Below the pieces are notes generated by a model that saw only the letters and a program-made list of their open reading frames with translations, was not told where the DNA came from and did not search any database. Positions 33,446 through 41,835 of a DNA stretch of 64,000 bases are shown one piece after another. The translations under genes and the position numbers were made by a program. Source of the stretch: Kitasatospora phosalacinea (lineage in GTDB: Bacteria; Actinomycetota; Actinomycetes; Streptomycetales; Streptomycetaceae); assembly GCF_000716545.1 (NCBI RefSeq), contig NZ_JNWZ01000001.1:170371-234370 (forward strand). Direction: 5' to 3'. Position 1 is the stretch's first letter. Each line of letters starts with the position of its first letter.

Positions 33446-34375
33446 TCAGGAGCCGGCGGCGGCGCTCGCCACCGCGGCCGACCCGGACAGGTCGGGGCGT
33501 CCGCCGAGGCGTTGGACGGTGGCACCGGCGGCGGCCGCGGCCAGCCGGCCCGCGGACACCGGGTCGGCGCGGCGCCGCAGCGCGGCGACCAGGCCCGCGA
33601 CGAAGGCGTCCCCGGCGCCGGTCGGATCGGTCACGGGCACGTCCGCCAAGGGGAGGAGGTGCTCGCCGTCCGGCCACACCAGCAGGTCGCCCGCACCGGG
33701 AACGGCGAGGGCGACCAGGGCGGGACCGGCGCCGAGCAGGCGGCGGCCCAGCGCGCGGGCGTCCCGGACGGAGCCGACGGGCCGGTCCGCGAGCAGCTCC
33801 GCCTCGGTGGCGTCGGCACGCAACACGTCGACCAGGGACAGCAGTTCGTCGCGGACGGCCGGGTCGGGCGCGCCGTCCGCCACCACCCGCGCGCCGTGCT
33901 GCCGGGCGCGGCGGGCGGCGGCCAGGAGGGTGGCCGGGGGCTGCTGGAGTTGCAGGGAGACGGTGTCGGCGTCCGCGAAGGCCGGGCGGGCCCGTTCGAG
34001 GTCCGCGACGGTGACGAGGCCCTCCGGCGGGACGTCCTCCAGCAGCCGGCGGCTGCCCGGCGCGTCGACGAGGTCGACCAGCAGGGCGGTCCGCCCGCGC
34101 CGGGCGACCGAGGCGGTGCCGATGCCGTCCCGGCCGGCCTGCCGCAGCACCGCGGCGCCCGCGTCGTCCTCGCCCACCACGCCGACCAGGTGCACCGGCA
34201 CGCCCAGCTGGGCCAGACCGACCGCCTGGTTGGCACCCTTGCCGCCCAACCCCTCCCACCGTTCCCCGACACCGGCCGACCCGCCGGCCTCCGGCAGCCC
34301 GTCCGCCCGCAGCACCAGGTCCCGTCCGACCTGCCCGACCACCACGACGCACGACCCGCGCTCCCGCCCGTCCAC
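33446..34375 (-). CDS. PfkB-family carbohydrate kinase (ribokinase-like)
   Basis: The 309-residue kinase shows both PfkB signatures: GLGGKGANQAVGLAQLG (residues 42-58) and DPTGAGDAFVAGLVAAL (about 240-256), the latter with the catalytic Asp. Such enzymes phosphorylate a sugar or nucleoside with ATP. The substrate is unknown; ribose is the nearest family guess. It starts 11 bases after the stop of the alcohol dehydrogenase gene, so the two form one transcript and may act on the same carbon source or on a toxic aldehyde's sugar adduct; the latter is speculative. Confidence 0.88.
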   Translation of the reverse strand: MDGRERGSCVVVVGQVGRDLVLRADGLPEAGGSAGVGERWEGLGGKGANQAVGLAQLGVPVHLVGVVGEDDAGAAVLRQAGRDGIGTASVARRGRTALLVDLVDAPGSRRLLEDVPPEGLVTVADLERARPAFADADTVSLQLQQPPATLLAAARRARQHGARVVADGAPDPAVRDELLSLVDVLRADATEAELLADRPVGSVRDARALGRRLLGAGPALVALAVPGAGDLLVWPDGEHLLPLADVPVTDPTGAGDAFVAGLVAALRRRADPVSAGRLAAAAAGATVQRLGGRPDLSGSAAVASAAAGS

Positions 34376-34386
34376 GGCGGCCGTCC

Positions 34387-35685
34387 TCAGCCCGCCGACC
34401 CGGCGGCGCCCGTGCCGGCGGTGGTGGCGGCGCCGGTGCCCGCGTTCCCGCCCAGGCCGGGGGCCACCGAGCCGGGGCCGCCGAGGCCCAGGGAGACCTT
34501 GGTCCAGCCGGGCTCGCGGCGGTCGAAGGACTCGTAGGCCGCGACGGCGTCCTGGACGTCCGCCCAGCGGGTGGTCAGCGGCGTCGGGTCCAGGGCGCCG
34601 GTGGCGACCAGGGACACCAGGTGCGGCAGGTAGCGGCGGTGGTGGCAGTTGCCGGTCCTCAGTGTGAGGTTCTTCATGAACGCCTCGCCGAACGGGTAGT
34701 GCTCCACCTGCGGCGGATAGACCCCGACCGTGCCGATCGTCCCGGCCTTGGCGACGGCCTGCACGGCCCAGCGCGCGGCCTGGGTCGGCGCGTCGCCGGG
34801 CACCCAGGTCCGCCCGTGCGGGTCGCGCTCCGGAGCGGCCTCGTCCCGCTCCCGGTCGAACCGCTCCCGCTCCTCGGCGCTCGGGGCGGCCGGGCCGCGC
34901 GCGGGCCGCTGGGCGTCCACGCCGACGGCGTCGACCACCCGGTCGACGCCGATGCCTCCGGTGAGTTCGCGGATCGCCTCCACCGGGTCCTCCGCGTTGA
35001 AGTCGACGGTCTCCGCGTGCTGGCGGCGGGCCAGCTCCAGCCGGTCGGCGATCCCGTCGACCACCAGGATCCGGCCCGCCCCGCGGAGACGGGCGCAGGC
35101 CACCGCGGCCTGGCCGATCGGTCCGGCACCGAACACCGCCACGGTGTCACCGGCGCCGACCTCGGCGAGCTCCGTCCCGAACCAGGCGGTGGGGTAGACG
35201 TCGGACAGCAGGATCGCCTGCCCGTCGTCGACGGTGTCGGGCAGCGGCACGAGGCCGACGTGCGCGAAGGGCACCCGCGCGTACTCGGCCTGCAGTCCGT
35301 CCAGTCCGCCGGCGGCCTCGGGGCCGCCGAAGAACACCGTCCCGGCCAACGGGCCGCCGGGGTTGGCCCGGTCGCACTGGGCGTAGGAGCCGGCCCGGCA
35401 GTAGCCGCAGGTACCGCACGCCACCGTGGAGGGGATGACGACGCGGTCGCCCGGCCGCAGGTTGCGCACCCCCGGGCCGACCTCCTCGACGACGCCCACC
35501 GCCTCGTGCCCCAGCACCCTGCCCTCCTTCATCCCGGGCATGGTGCCGCGGACGAAGTGCAGGTCCGTTCCGCAGATCGCGGACGTGGTGATCCGCACGA
35601 TCGCGTCGTACGGGTCCCGGATCCCCGGCTCGGGCACGTCCTCCAGCCCGATGTCCCCGACGGCGCGCCACACGACGGCCTTCAT
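34387..35685 (-). CDS. Zinc-dependent alcohol/formaldehyde dehydrogenase, MDR family
   Basis: The 432-residue enzyme follows AAAGGAGACGAGG at ATG 35685. Catalytic zinc ligands lie in ICGTDLHF and GHEAVG. The structural zinc cysteines are in CGTCGYCRAGSYAQC. The NAD site is VFGAGPIGQAAV. The form resembles the formaldehyde-dehydrogenase-like branch of medium-chain dehydrogenases. An insert of roughly 45 charged residues (AERERFDRERDEAAPERDPH, around residue 280) makes it longer than usual, and the tail is an extended Gly/Ala/Thr stretch. The likely reaction is NAD-dependent oxidation of an alcohol or aldehyde. It is cotranscribed with the PfkB kinase. Confidence 0.88.
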   Translation of the reverse strand: MKAVVWRAVGDIGLEDVPEPGIRDPYDAIVRITTSAICGTDLHFVRGTMPGMKEGRVLGHEAVGVVEEVGPGVRNLRPGDRVVIPSTVACGTCGYCRAGSYAQCDRANPGGPLAGTVFFGGPEAAGGLDGLQAEYARVPFAHVGLVPLPDTVDDGQAILLSDVYPTAWFGTELAEVGAGDTVAVFGAGPIGQAAVACARLRGAGRILVVDGIADRLELARRQHAETVDFNAEDPVEAIRELTGGIGVDRVVDAVGVDAQRPARGPAAPSAEERERFDRERDEAAPERDPHGRTWVPGDAPTQAARWAVQAVAKAGTIGTVGVYPPQVEHYPFGEAFMKNLTLRTGNCHHRRYLPHLVSLVATGALDPTPLTTRWADVQDAVAAYESFDRREPGWTKVSLGLGGPGSVAPGLGGNAGTGAATTAGTGAAGSAG

Positions 35686-35916
35686 GTCCTCGTCTCCTTT
35701 CGTCCGCCGCGATCGGGGGCCGCACGACGTCCGGCCCGGACCGCGCCTGCCCGACGCGTCGGACGGCGAAACGGCGGCTCCGTCGGGGCGGAAGCGGGAG
35801 ACCCCGGCGGCCGGTCCCGACGCCGGAAAGAGCCGGGCGGCGGATGCATGACCGGGCGGCACCTGGGCAGCCGCCCGCCGAGGGGGGAGGTTCCGGAAAC
35901 GAGGAGGAGGATCGAG

Positions 35917-36330
35917 ATGACGACCGCTCGCGAGATCATGACCGAGGGCGCCGAGTGCGTCGGCGAGCAGGAGTCCGTCCTGGAGGCCGCGGAGAAGATG
36001 ACCCGGCTGGGCGTGGGCGCGCTGCCGATCTGCGGCACCGACGACCGGCTCAAGGGCGTGCTGACCGACCGCGACATCGTGGTGAAGGTGCTCGGCGCGG
36101 GCAAGGACCCCGGGCAGGTGAAGGCCGGTGACCTCGCCCAGGGTGAGGCCGTCACCATCGGCGCCGACGACGAGGCGGGCGAGATCCTGCGCACCATGGG
36201 CTCCCACCAGGTGCGGCGCCTGCCCGTCATCGACGGGCACCGCCTGGTCGGCATCGTCGCCCTGGCCGACGTGGCCCGCGCGCTGCCCGACGCCAAGGTC
36301 GGCGACGTGCTGGAGGCCATCTCCGCCTGA
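35917..36330 (+). CDS. CBS-pair protein
   Basis: The 137-residue protein is a stand-alone pair of CBS domains (residues 5-60 and 70-130) with the signatures LGVGALPICGTDDRLKGVLT, DRDIVVKVLG and RRLPVIDGHRLVGIVALADV. It resembles the mycobacterial dormancy-response protein HRM1. CBS pairs bind adenosyl nucleotides and regulate partners or sense energy charge. GGAGGAGGAT precedes ATG 35917. It is divergent from the alcohol dehydrogenase gene across 231 bases, in which no SigB-like motif was seen. Confidence 0.92.
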   Translation: MTTAREIMTEGAECVGEQESVLEAAEKMTRLGVGALPICGTDDRLKGVLTDRDIVVKVLGAGKDPGQVKAGDLAQGEAVTIGADDEAGEILRTMGSHQVRRLPVIDGHRLVGIVALADVARALPDAKVGDVLEAISA

Positions 36331-36409
36331 CCCCGGCCACCCCGGCCCCGGCCGGGCGACGACCACCGCCCGGCCGGGGCCGGACCCCGCACGGAAGCGT
36401 TCCGGCACC

Positions 36410-36867
36410 ATGACGCCCTTCCCCCATCCCGACATCACCAGCCTGGACGAGCTCGCCGACCTCCTGCGCACGCACGGGGACGGACGGCTGTACGTGCGCT
36501 GGTCCCGCGGCCCCGAGGCCGACCTCGCGGACGGCACCGGCAGCCTGGACGAGCTGACGCCCTTCCCCCATCCCGACATCACCAGCCTGGACGAGCTCGC
36601 CGACCTCCTGCGCACGCACGGGGACGGACGGCTGTACGTGCGCGCCGCCTGTACGACTACTGCCACCTGCGGCGCGACAAAGCGCCCGGCGTCCACCCCT
36701 GGATCCTCACCGGCACCGAGACCGCCCGCGGCCCCGACAACGAGCCCCTCCTCACCGAGGTCCGCCCGCTGGCCCGCGTCAGCGAGGACGTCATCGCCGA
36801 GGCGCACCGCGAGATCACCCACCAGCCGGGCCGGTGGGGGCCCATGCGCCGCACCGCGGACGGGTGA
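36410..36867 (+). pseudogene. DUF6098 gene disrupted by an internal 89-bp duplication and frameshift
   Basis: The frame opens at ATG 36410 with an intact DUF6098-type start (HPDITSLDELADLLRTHGDG, RLYVRWSRGPEADL, SLDEL). After 48 codons the same 89-base start repeats. The expected middle of the protein (GVEMPGLSA-type and LWVA-type stretches) is then missing. The correct C-terminus (RRLYDYCHLRRDKAPGVHPW, ILTGTETARGPDNEPLLTEV, QPGRWGPM) appears in the +2 frame relative to the second copy, ending at TGA 36865-36867. The parent would have about 145-150 residues. An assembly artefact across the repeat is also possible. Confidence 0.8.
36411..36643 (+). repeat. Perfect 89-bp direct repeat, 144-bp period
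   Basis: Positions 36411-36499 and 36555-36643 are identical over 89 bases. The 144-base period keeps reading frame between copies, but the frame breaks after the second copy. The first copy continues TGGTCCCGC and the second GCCGCCTG. Confidence 0.95.
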
Positions 36868-36890
36868 CCGGCGACGCGGGCCCGCCGCGC

Positions 36891-36915
36891 GGTTGCCGCC
36901 CCCGCGCCCGGGTAC
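36891..36915 (+). promoter_or_regulatory. SigB-type promoter of the YbdK-like ligase gene
   Basis: GGTT (36891-36894), 15 bases, then GGGTAC (36910-36915) matches the Streptomyces stress-sigma consensus GNNT-N14/16-GGGTAC/T. The GTG start is 10 bases after GGGTAC, so the message would be leaderless. Confidence 0.6.
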
Positions 36916-36924
36916 GCGCGGGCC

Positions 36925-38019
36925 GTGCTGACCATCGGTGTGGAAGAGGAGTACCTGCTCGTCGACCCCGTGACCGGAGTCCCGGTCACCCGGGCGGCCG
37001 CCGTGCGCGAAGCGGCCGGCCTGCACCCGGTGCTCGACGAGGGCGAGGTCCAACCGGAGCTGCTCCAGGCCCAGTTGGAGGTCGCGACCCCGGTCTGCCG
37101 GGAACTCGACGAGGTCGGGGGCCACCTGCTGCGGCTGCGGCACGCCCTCGCCGAAGCGGCGCAGCAGTGCGGGTGCCTGCCGGCCGCGTCCGGGACCGCG
37201 CCCTTCACCGACCGGGAACCGGTGCCGGTCACCCCGTCGCCCCGCTACCGGCAGATGCGGCAGGACGCCCCGGCGCTCATCGACGAACAGCTGATCAACG
37301 GCATGCACGTCCACGTCGGAGTGCCCGACCGGGAGGCCGGTGTCGTCGTGCTGAACCGGTTGCGGCCCTGGCTCCCGGTCCTGACCGCGCTCGCCGCGAA
37401 CTCACCGCTGTGGCGGGGCGCCGACACCGGGTTCGCGAGCTGGCGGACGATCGTGTTCGGCCGCTGGCCGGTCAGCGGGTGCCCGCCGCCCTTCGCCGAC
37501 GCCGCGGACTACGACCGCCGCATCCGCACGCTCGTCGACGGCCGCCTCGTCCGCGACACCGGCCAGCTCTACTGGCAAGCCCGCCTGTCCGAGCGCTACC
37601 CCACCGTCGAGGTGCGGGCGATGGACGTCCAGCTCAGGCCGGACGAAGCGGTGGTCCTGGCCGGGATCGTCCGCGGCCTGGCCGCCCGCGCCCTGCAGCC
37701 GGGGTCGGACGGCGGGTGCGCCGACCCGCTGCCCGAACTGCTGAGGAGCGCGGACTGGCACGCGGCGCGGTACGGCAGCACCGAGGAGCTCTTCGACCCC
37801 CTCGCCGGCCGGTTGCGCCGGGCCGAGGACACCGTCCGCGCGCTGCTCGGCCACGTGGAGGCGCAACTCGACCGGTCCGGGGACCGCCGCCTGGTCACCG
37901 CCGGCCTCGAACGCCTCTTCCGGCACGGCAACGGGGCGGTGCGCCAGCGTGCGGAACTGCGCCACGGCGGCCGCGCCGGACTGACCGGGATGATCACCGA
38001 GGAGACCGCCGGCAGGTGA
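36925..38019 (+). CDS. YbdK-type carboxylate-amine ligase (glutamate-cysteine ligase family 2)
   Basis: The 364-residue enzyme opens TIGVEEEYLLVDPVTG. Further conserved stretches are EVQPELLQAQLEVATPVC, INGMHVHVGVPD and YPTVEVRAMDVQLRPDEAV. Together these give the ATP-grasp-like glutamate-cysteine ligase-2 fold with carboxylate and metal ligands. YbdK relatives ligate glutamate to an amine or cysteine with ATP, although weakly in E. coli, and the true amine here is unknown. Mycothiol, not glutathione, is the actinobacterial thiol, so another amide product is likelier. GTG 36925 has no ribosome-binding site but lies next to a SigB-like promoter. Confidence 0.88.
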   Translation: MLTIGVEEEYLLVDPVTGVPVTRAAAVREAAGLHPVLDEGEVQPELLQAQLEVATPVCRELDEVGGHLLRLRHALAEAAQQCGCLPAASGTAPFTDREPVPVTPSPRYRQMRQDAPALIDEQLINGMHVHVGVPDREAGVVVLNRLRPWLPVLTALAANSPLWRGADTGFASWRTIVFGRWPVSGCPPPFADAADYDRRIRTLVDGRLVRDTGQLYWQARLSERYPTVEVRAMDVQLRPDEAVVLAGIVRGLAARALQPGSDGGCADPLPELLRSADWHAARYGSTEELFDPLAGRLRRAEDTVRALLGHVEAQLDRSGDRRLVTAGLERLFRHGNGAVRQRAELRHGGRAGLTGMITEETAGR

Positions 38020-38078
38020 CGGCGCGGACCGGGGTCGGGGCGTCCCGACGCCACCCGGGTGGACCGGACGGCCGCCGG

Positions 38079-38104
38079 GCCTGGTGACCCGGCGGGCGGG
38101 GTAC
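38079..38104 (+). promoter_or_regulatory. SigB-type promoter of the flavodoxin-fold gene
   Basis: GCCT (38079-38082), 16 bases, then GGGTAC (38099-38104), followed by GCG as at the YbdK promoter. The spacing to ATG 38114 equals that at the preceding gene, again implying a leaderless message. Confidence 0.55.
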
Positions 38105-38113
38105 GCGTCGGCC

Positions 38114-38719
38114 ATGCGCGCACTCATCGTCAACTGCACCCTCAAACCCTCGCCCGAACCGTCCAACACCGAGGCCCTCGCCTCCCACGTCGCCCGTGCC
38201 CTGGCCGAACGCGGGGTGGAGGTCGGCACCGTCCGGGTCGTCGACCTGGACATCCGGCCCGGCGTGAAGACCGACATGGGCGACGGCGACCAGTGGCCGG
38301 AGGTCCACGAGCGGTTGCTCGCCGCCGACATCCTGGTCGTCGCCTCGCCGACCTGGGTCGGCAGGCCGTCCTCGGTCGCGCAGCGCGTCCTGGAACGGAT
38401 GGACGCGATGCTCTCCGAGACGGACGACGACGGCGTCCCCGTCGCGTACGGGAAGGTGGCCGGCGTGGTGGTGACCGGCAACGAGGACGGCGCCCACCAC
38501 GTCATCAGCGAGATCTGCGGCGGCCTGGTCGACATCGGCTACACGATCCCCGCCCAGGCATGGACGTACTGGCACCTCGGCCCGGGGCCCGGCCCCGACT
38601 ACCTGGACGACGAGAAGGGCCACGACTGGGCACACAGCACGGGCCGCACCATGGCCGCGCACCTGCACCACGTCGCCTCGGCGCTCGCCGCCCGCCCCTG
38701 GCCCGCCCCCGCGCAGTGA
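38114..38719 (+). CDS. Flavodoxin-fold NAD(P)H-dependent oxidoreductase
   Basis: The 201-residue protein begins RALIVNCTLKPSPEPSNTEA, the phosphate-binding loop of WrbA/flavodoxin-like reductases. It has VVASPTWVGRPSSVAQRVLE and VVVTGNEDGAHHVISEIC, which form the FMN site, and a C-terminal helix with WAHSTGRTMAAHLH. It probably reduces a quinone or other acceptor with NAD(P)H and FMN in the cytoplasm under stress. It follows the YbdK gene by 94 bases with its own SigB-like promoter. Confidence 0.88.
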   Translation: MRALIVNCTLKPSPEPSNTEALASHVARALAERGVEVGTVRVVDLDIRPGVKTDMGDGDQWPEVHERLLAADILVVASPTWVGRPSSVAQRVLERMDAMLSETDDDGVPVAYGKVAGVVVTGNEDGAHHVISEICGGLVDIGYTIPAQAWTYWHLGPGPGPDYLDDEKGHDWAHSTGRTMAAHLHHVASALAARPWPAPAQ

Positions 38720-38898
38720 CGACGGGCACCGCCGCCACCCGCCGCGCCCCGAGCCCGACCGTCCGCCCCCGGGGCAGCCGCCCGTCCGGCTCCACCGCCG
38801 CGGACCACCCGTGCCGCCGCCCGTCCGCCCGCGCGGACCGCCACCGCCCGGTACCCGGCGGGTTCTGGGCGCTGCCGGGGACGTGACATGCTCGACCC

Positions 38899-40473
38899 AT
38901 GAATGGCCAAGCGGAATCGGAAGCACCGGAGTCGGGAAGCGGACCGGCGACGGAGCGCCCGGCTGCGGCGCTGGTCCGTGAGGTCCTGGCGGCCCTGCCC
39001 GGCTCGGTGGTCCTCCTCGAACCGGAGTACGGGCCGCACGGCGAGGTCGCGGACTTCCGGCTGGTGGCGGCCGCGCCCGGGACGGTCGACATCGCCGGGC
39101 GCGGCGGACCGGAACTGCTGGGGCGCAGCCTGCGGGGCGCGTACCCGGGCATCGAGGCCACCGACCTGTGGCACGGCTACCTCGGAGCGCTGGAGACCGG
39201 GACCGCCCACGAGGGGGAGCTGGAGTACCGGGAGCGCGCCGCCGGGATCCCGCACCGCTCCCGCTACCGGGTGCGCGCGGTGCGCTGCCAGGGCGGACTG
39301 GTCGTCTCCTGGGAGCGCCTGGACTCCGGCGAGCGCGAGCAGCGCCGCCTGGCGCTCATGCAGAGCCTGGGGCGGATGGGCTGGGTGGACCGCGATCTGG
39401 TCCGCGGGGAGGTCACCTGGTCCGACGAGGTCTACTCGATCTTCGAGCGGGACCGGTCGCTGGGCCCGATGACGCTGGAGGAGCTCTCCGCCCACGCCGA
39501 GGACGAGGACCGCCCCGCGGTGGAGAACGCGGTCCGGGGCCTCCTGAAGAGCGGCGAGCCGATGGACCGGGCCTTCCGCCTGCGCCTGCCCGGCCAGGAG
39601 GTCCGCCACGTACGGGTGGTCGCCGAGGCCGAGACGGACGTGCGGGGCCGGCCGGTGCGGGTGCACGGCCTCTTCCAGGACCTCACCGCCGCCAAGCACA
39701 CCGAACGGCAACTGCTGGAGCAGCAGGAGGCCGCGCTCGCCCAGCAGGGCCAGCTGACCGCCGAACGCGCCCTCGCCGCCCGCCTCCAGGACACCCTCCT
39801 CCCGCTGCCCCAGCGGAAACTGGACCTGCCCGGCCTCACCGTCGACGTCGCCTACCGGCCGCTGCAGGAGGGGCTCGGCCTCGGCGGCGACTGGTACAGC
39901 GCCATCGAACTGCCCGACAGCAGCGCGCTGCTCGTCGTCGGCGACGTCGCCGGCCACGGCCTGGACGCGGTCGCCACCATGGCCCTGCTGCGCTTCACCG
40001 CCAAGGGCATGGCCATCACCGGCACCCCCCTGCCAGACGTGCTCACCAACCTGAACACCCTGCTGCTGCACACCCCCGAGCGCGACGGCGACACCGCCAC
40101 CATGATCATGGCCCTCTACCGGCCCGAGACCTCCCACCTCACCTGGGTGCGGGCCGGACACCCGCCGCCCCTGCTGGTGCGCGACGGCCGGGCCCGCTTC
40201 CTGCCCTCCCCGCGCGGCATCCTGCTCGGCGCGACCGCCACGCCCCACTACGAGGCGTCCACCGTCGAACTGCTGCCCGGCGACCACCTGCTGCTCTACA
40301 CCGACGGCCTGGTCGAGCAGCCGGGCGAATCCATCGACGAGGGCCTGGCCCGCCTGGCCGACACCGCCCTCGTCCACGCCGACAGCCCCCGCTTCCTGGA
40401 CGACGTGGTGCGGGAACTCGTCGCCCCGCACAACCGCCGCGACGACATCTGCGCCCTGCACATCAGCCGCTGA
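38899..40473 (+). CDS. PAS-domain SpoIIE-type PP2C phosphatase
   Basis: The 524-residue protein has two PAS-like regions (about residues 35-140 and 150-260), a helical linker with HTERQLLEQQEAALAQQGQ, and a C-terminal SpoIIE/PP2C domain. Metal positions are visible in LGGDWYSAIEL, GDVAGHGLDAVATMALL, YTDGLVEQPGE and RRDDICALHI. It should dephosphorylate an anti-anti-sigma or related phosphoprotein in response to a ligand or redox cue at the PAS domains. It is the second PP2C of the island. There is no clear ribosome-binding site; a CATGCT -10-like sequence lies 7 bases before ATG 38899, so a leaderless message is possible. It overlaps the MBL gene by 11 bases tail to tail. Confidence 0.92.
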   Translation: MNGQAESEAPESGSGPATERPAAALVREVLAALPGSVVLLEPEYGPHGEVADFRLVAAAPGTVDIAGRGGPELLGRSLRGAYPGIEATDLWHGYLGALETGTAHEGELEYRERAAGIPHRSRYRVRAVRCQGGLVVSWERLDSGEREQRRLALMQSLGRMGWVDRDLVRGEVTWSDEVYSIFERDRSLGPMTLEELSAHAEDEDRPAVENAVRGLLKSGEPMDRAFRLRLPGQEVRHVRVVAEAETDVRGRPVRVHGLFQDLTAAKHTERQLLEQQEAALAQQGQLTAERALAARLQDTLLPLPQRKLDLPGLTVDVAYRPLQEGLGLGGDWYSAIELPDSSALLVVGDVAGHGLDAVATMALLRFTAKGMAITGTPLPDVLTNLNTLLLHTPERDGDTATMIMALYRPETSHLTWVRAGHPPPLLVRDGRARFLPSPRGILLGATATPHYEASTVELLPGDHLLLYTDGLVEQPGESIDEGLARLADTALVHADSPRFLDDVVRELVAPHNRRDDICALHISR

Positions 40474-41191
40474 CGGGCCCGCCGGCCGCCGCCCGGACGG
40501 CCTCGCCCACCAGGCCCGGCGAGCCGCGCCAGGGGGCGCCGTGGCCGGGGAGCACCCAGGACGCGGACAGGCCGGCGATCCGGTCGAGGGAGGCGAGCGC
40601 CAGGGCCGGGTCGTCGGAGAAGGGCGCGGGCTGGAGTCCGGTGCGCCCGGTCAGGACGTGGCGGGTGGTCAGCGCGTCCCCGACGGCGACCGCGTCGGCG
40701 AGCGGGACGTGCACGGCCACGCTCCCCGGGGAGTGCCCCGGCATGCCCACGATCACCGGGCTGCCGGGCAGGTCCAGCACGTCGCCGTCGCCGACCTCGG
40801 TGACTTCGCGGACGTGGCGGGGGCGCAGCACGCCCTTCCGCAGGGAGTAGCCGAAGAAGCCGAGCGTCGGGCCCGGACGCAGGGGGCCGACCGCGACCCT
40901 GGGCTTCTCGCCGGTGCGGGCGCGGACGGCGTCGTCGGCGTGCACGAACACCGGTACGCCGTGGGCGGCGCGCAGGCGTTCGGCGAAACCGATGTGGTCG
41001 GGGTCGCCGTGGGTCACCACGATCCCGCGGACGTCGTCGACGGACTTGCCCAGGGCGTCGAGTTCGCGCCGCAGGTCCCGCCAGTGGCCGGGCAGTCCGG
41101 CGTCGATGAGCGTGATGCCCTCGGCGGTGTCGATGAGGTAGCAGGAGACGATGTCGTTCCCGAGGCGGTGCAGGTGGGGCGCGAGTTTCAC
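40463..41191 (-). CDS. Metallo-beta-lactamase-fold hydrolase
   Basis: The 242-residue protein begins at GTG 41191 after GAAGGAAG. The metal motif is VVTHGDPDHIGFAERL (HxDxDH form), with further ligands in GMPGHSPGS, AVAVGDALT and LPGHGAPW. It also has LIDAGLPGHWRDLRRELDAL. It belongs to the glyoxalase II/MBL group, but the substrate cannot be told. Its stop overlaps the convergent phosphatase gene end, so neither has a terminator there. The isochorismatase gene lies 49 bases upstream on the same strand. Confidence 0.85.
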   Translation of the reverse strand: MKLAPHLHRLGNDIVSCYLIDTAEGITLIDAGLPGHWRDLRRELDALGKSVDDVRGIVVTHGDPDHIGFAERLRAAHGVPVFVHADDAVRARTGEKPRVAVGPLRPGPTLGFFGYSLRKGVLRPRHVREVTEVGDGDVLDLPGSPVIVGMPGHSPGSVAVHVPLADAVAVGDALTTRHVLTGRTGLQPAPFSDDPALALASLDRIAGLSASWVLPGHGAPWRGSPGLVGEAVRAAAGGPVSG

Positions 41192-41240
41192 GGGGGCTTC
41201 CTTCGGGGGACCGGGACCGGGGGCGGAGGCGGGACGGGGG

Positions 41241-41786
41241 CTAGGCCAGCAGGCCATGCAGCGCGGTGATGACCTCGCGACCGGTGGGGTCGGTGAAATC
41301 GCGCACCATGCTCGTGACGAAGGCCGGCACCGAGGTCACGGTGCCGCCGGCCGCCCGGATCTGGTCGAAGGCCGCGTTCTCCGTGCGCTCCGACATGCCG
41401 CCGCTCGCGTCGACCAGGACGAGCACCCGGTGGCCGTCGGCCAGGGCGTCGAGCGCGGTGTGCAGGACCACGATCTCCGAGGCCACGCCGCACAGGGCCA
41501 GGGTCGTGCGGCCGTTGGCGGCGATTTCGCGCCGCCAGGCCGCGTCGTCCCAGCAGGACGGCCCGCCGCGCACGAACGGTGCGGCGTCGGGGAGTTCGGT
41601 GATGACGCCGGGCCCGCCGGGCCGGGGGGCGGCCGACACGGTGAACGGTATCTCCAGCGCCCGCGCGATCTCGCCGAGCACTCCGGCGGAGCGCCTGATG
41701 GTCTCGGGGCTGTTCGTGCGGCTCAGGGCCACGATGCTGTCCTGCAGGTCGGCGAAGACGAGCTGCACGGTGCGGGGATCGAGCAT
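41241..41786 (-). CDS. Isochorismatase-family cysteine hydrolase
   Basis: The 181-residue protein follows GGGAGA at ATG 41786. The catalytic Asp is in LVFADLQDSI, the nucleophile Cys in LALCGVASEIVVLHTALDAL. The family hydrolyses isochorismate, nicotinamide or similar amides and ethers; the form with GVASE and a YcaC-like length points to the YcaC branch of unknown substrate. It is divergent from a MarR gene across a 49-base operator region, so it is probably the regulated target. The MBL gene follows 49 bases downstream, possibly on the same transcript. Confidence 0.88.
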   Translation of the reverse strand: MLDPRTVQLVFADLQDSIVALSRTNSPETIRRSAGVLGEIARALEIPFTVSAAPRPGGPGVITELPDAAPFVRGGPSCWDDAAWRREIAANGRTTLALCGVASEIVVLHTALDALADGHRVLVLVDASGGMSERTENAAFDQIRAAGGTVTSVPAFVTSMVRDFTDPTGREVITALHGLLA

Positions 41787-41813
41787 GATTCTCCCTATGA
41801 ATCGTTCAGGGTT

Positions 41814-41824
41814 AGAACGGTTCT
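41814..41824. promoter_or_regulatory. MarR operator candidate
   Basis: AGAACGGTTCT is an inverted repeat (AGAAC-G-GTTCT). It overlaps a second one, GTTC-AGGGTTA-GAAC, in the same 49-base space. Both lie between the isochorismatase ATG and the MarR ATG, so the regulator could control both directions. Confidence 0.55.
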
Positions 41825-41835
41825 GGGAAGGTAGC

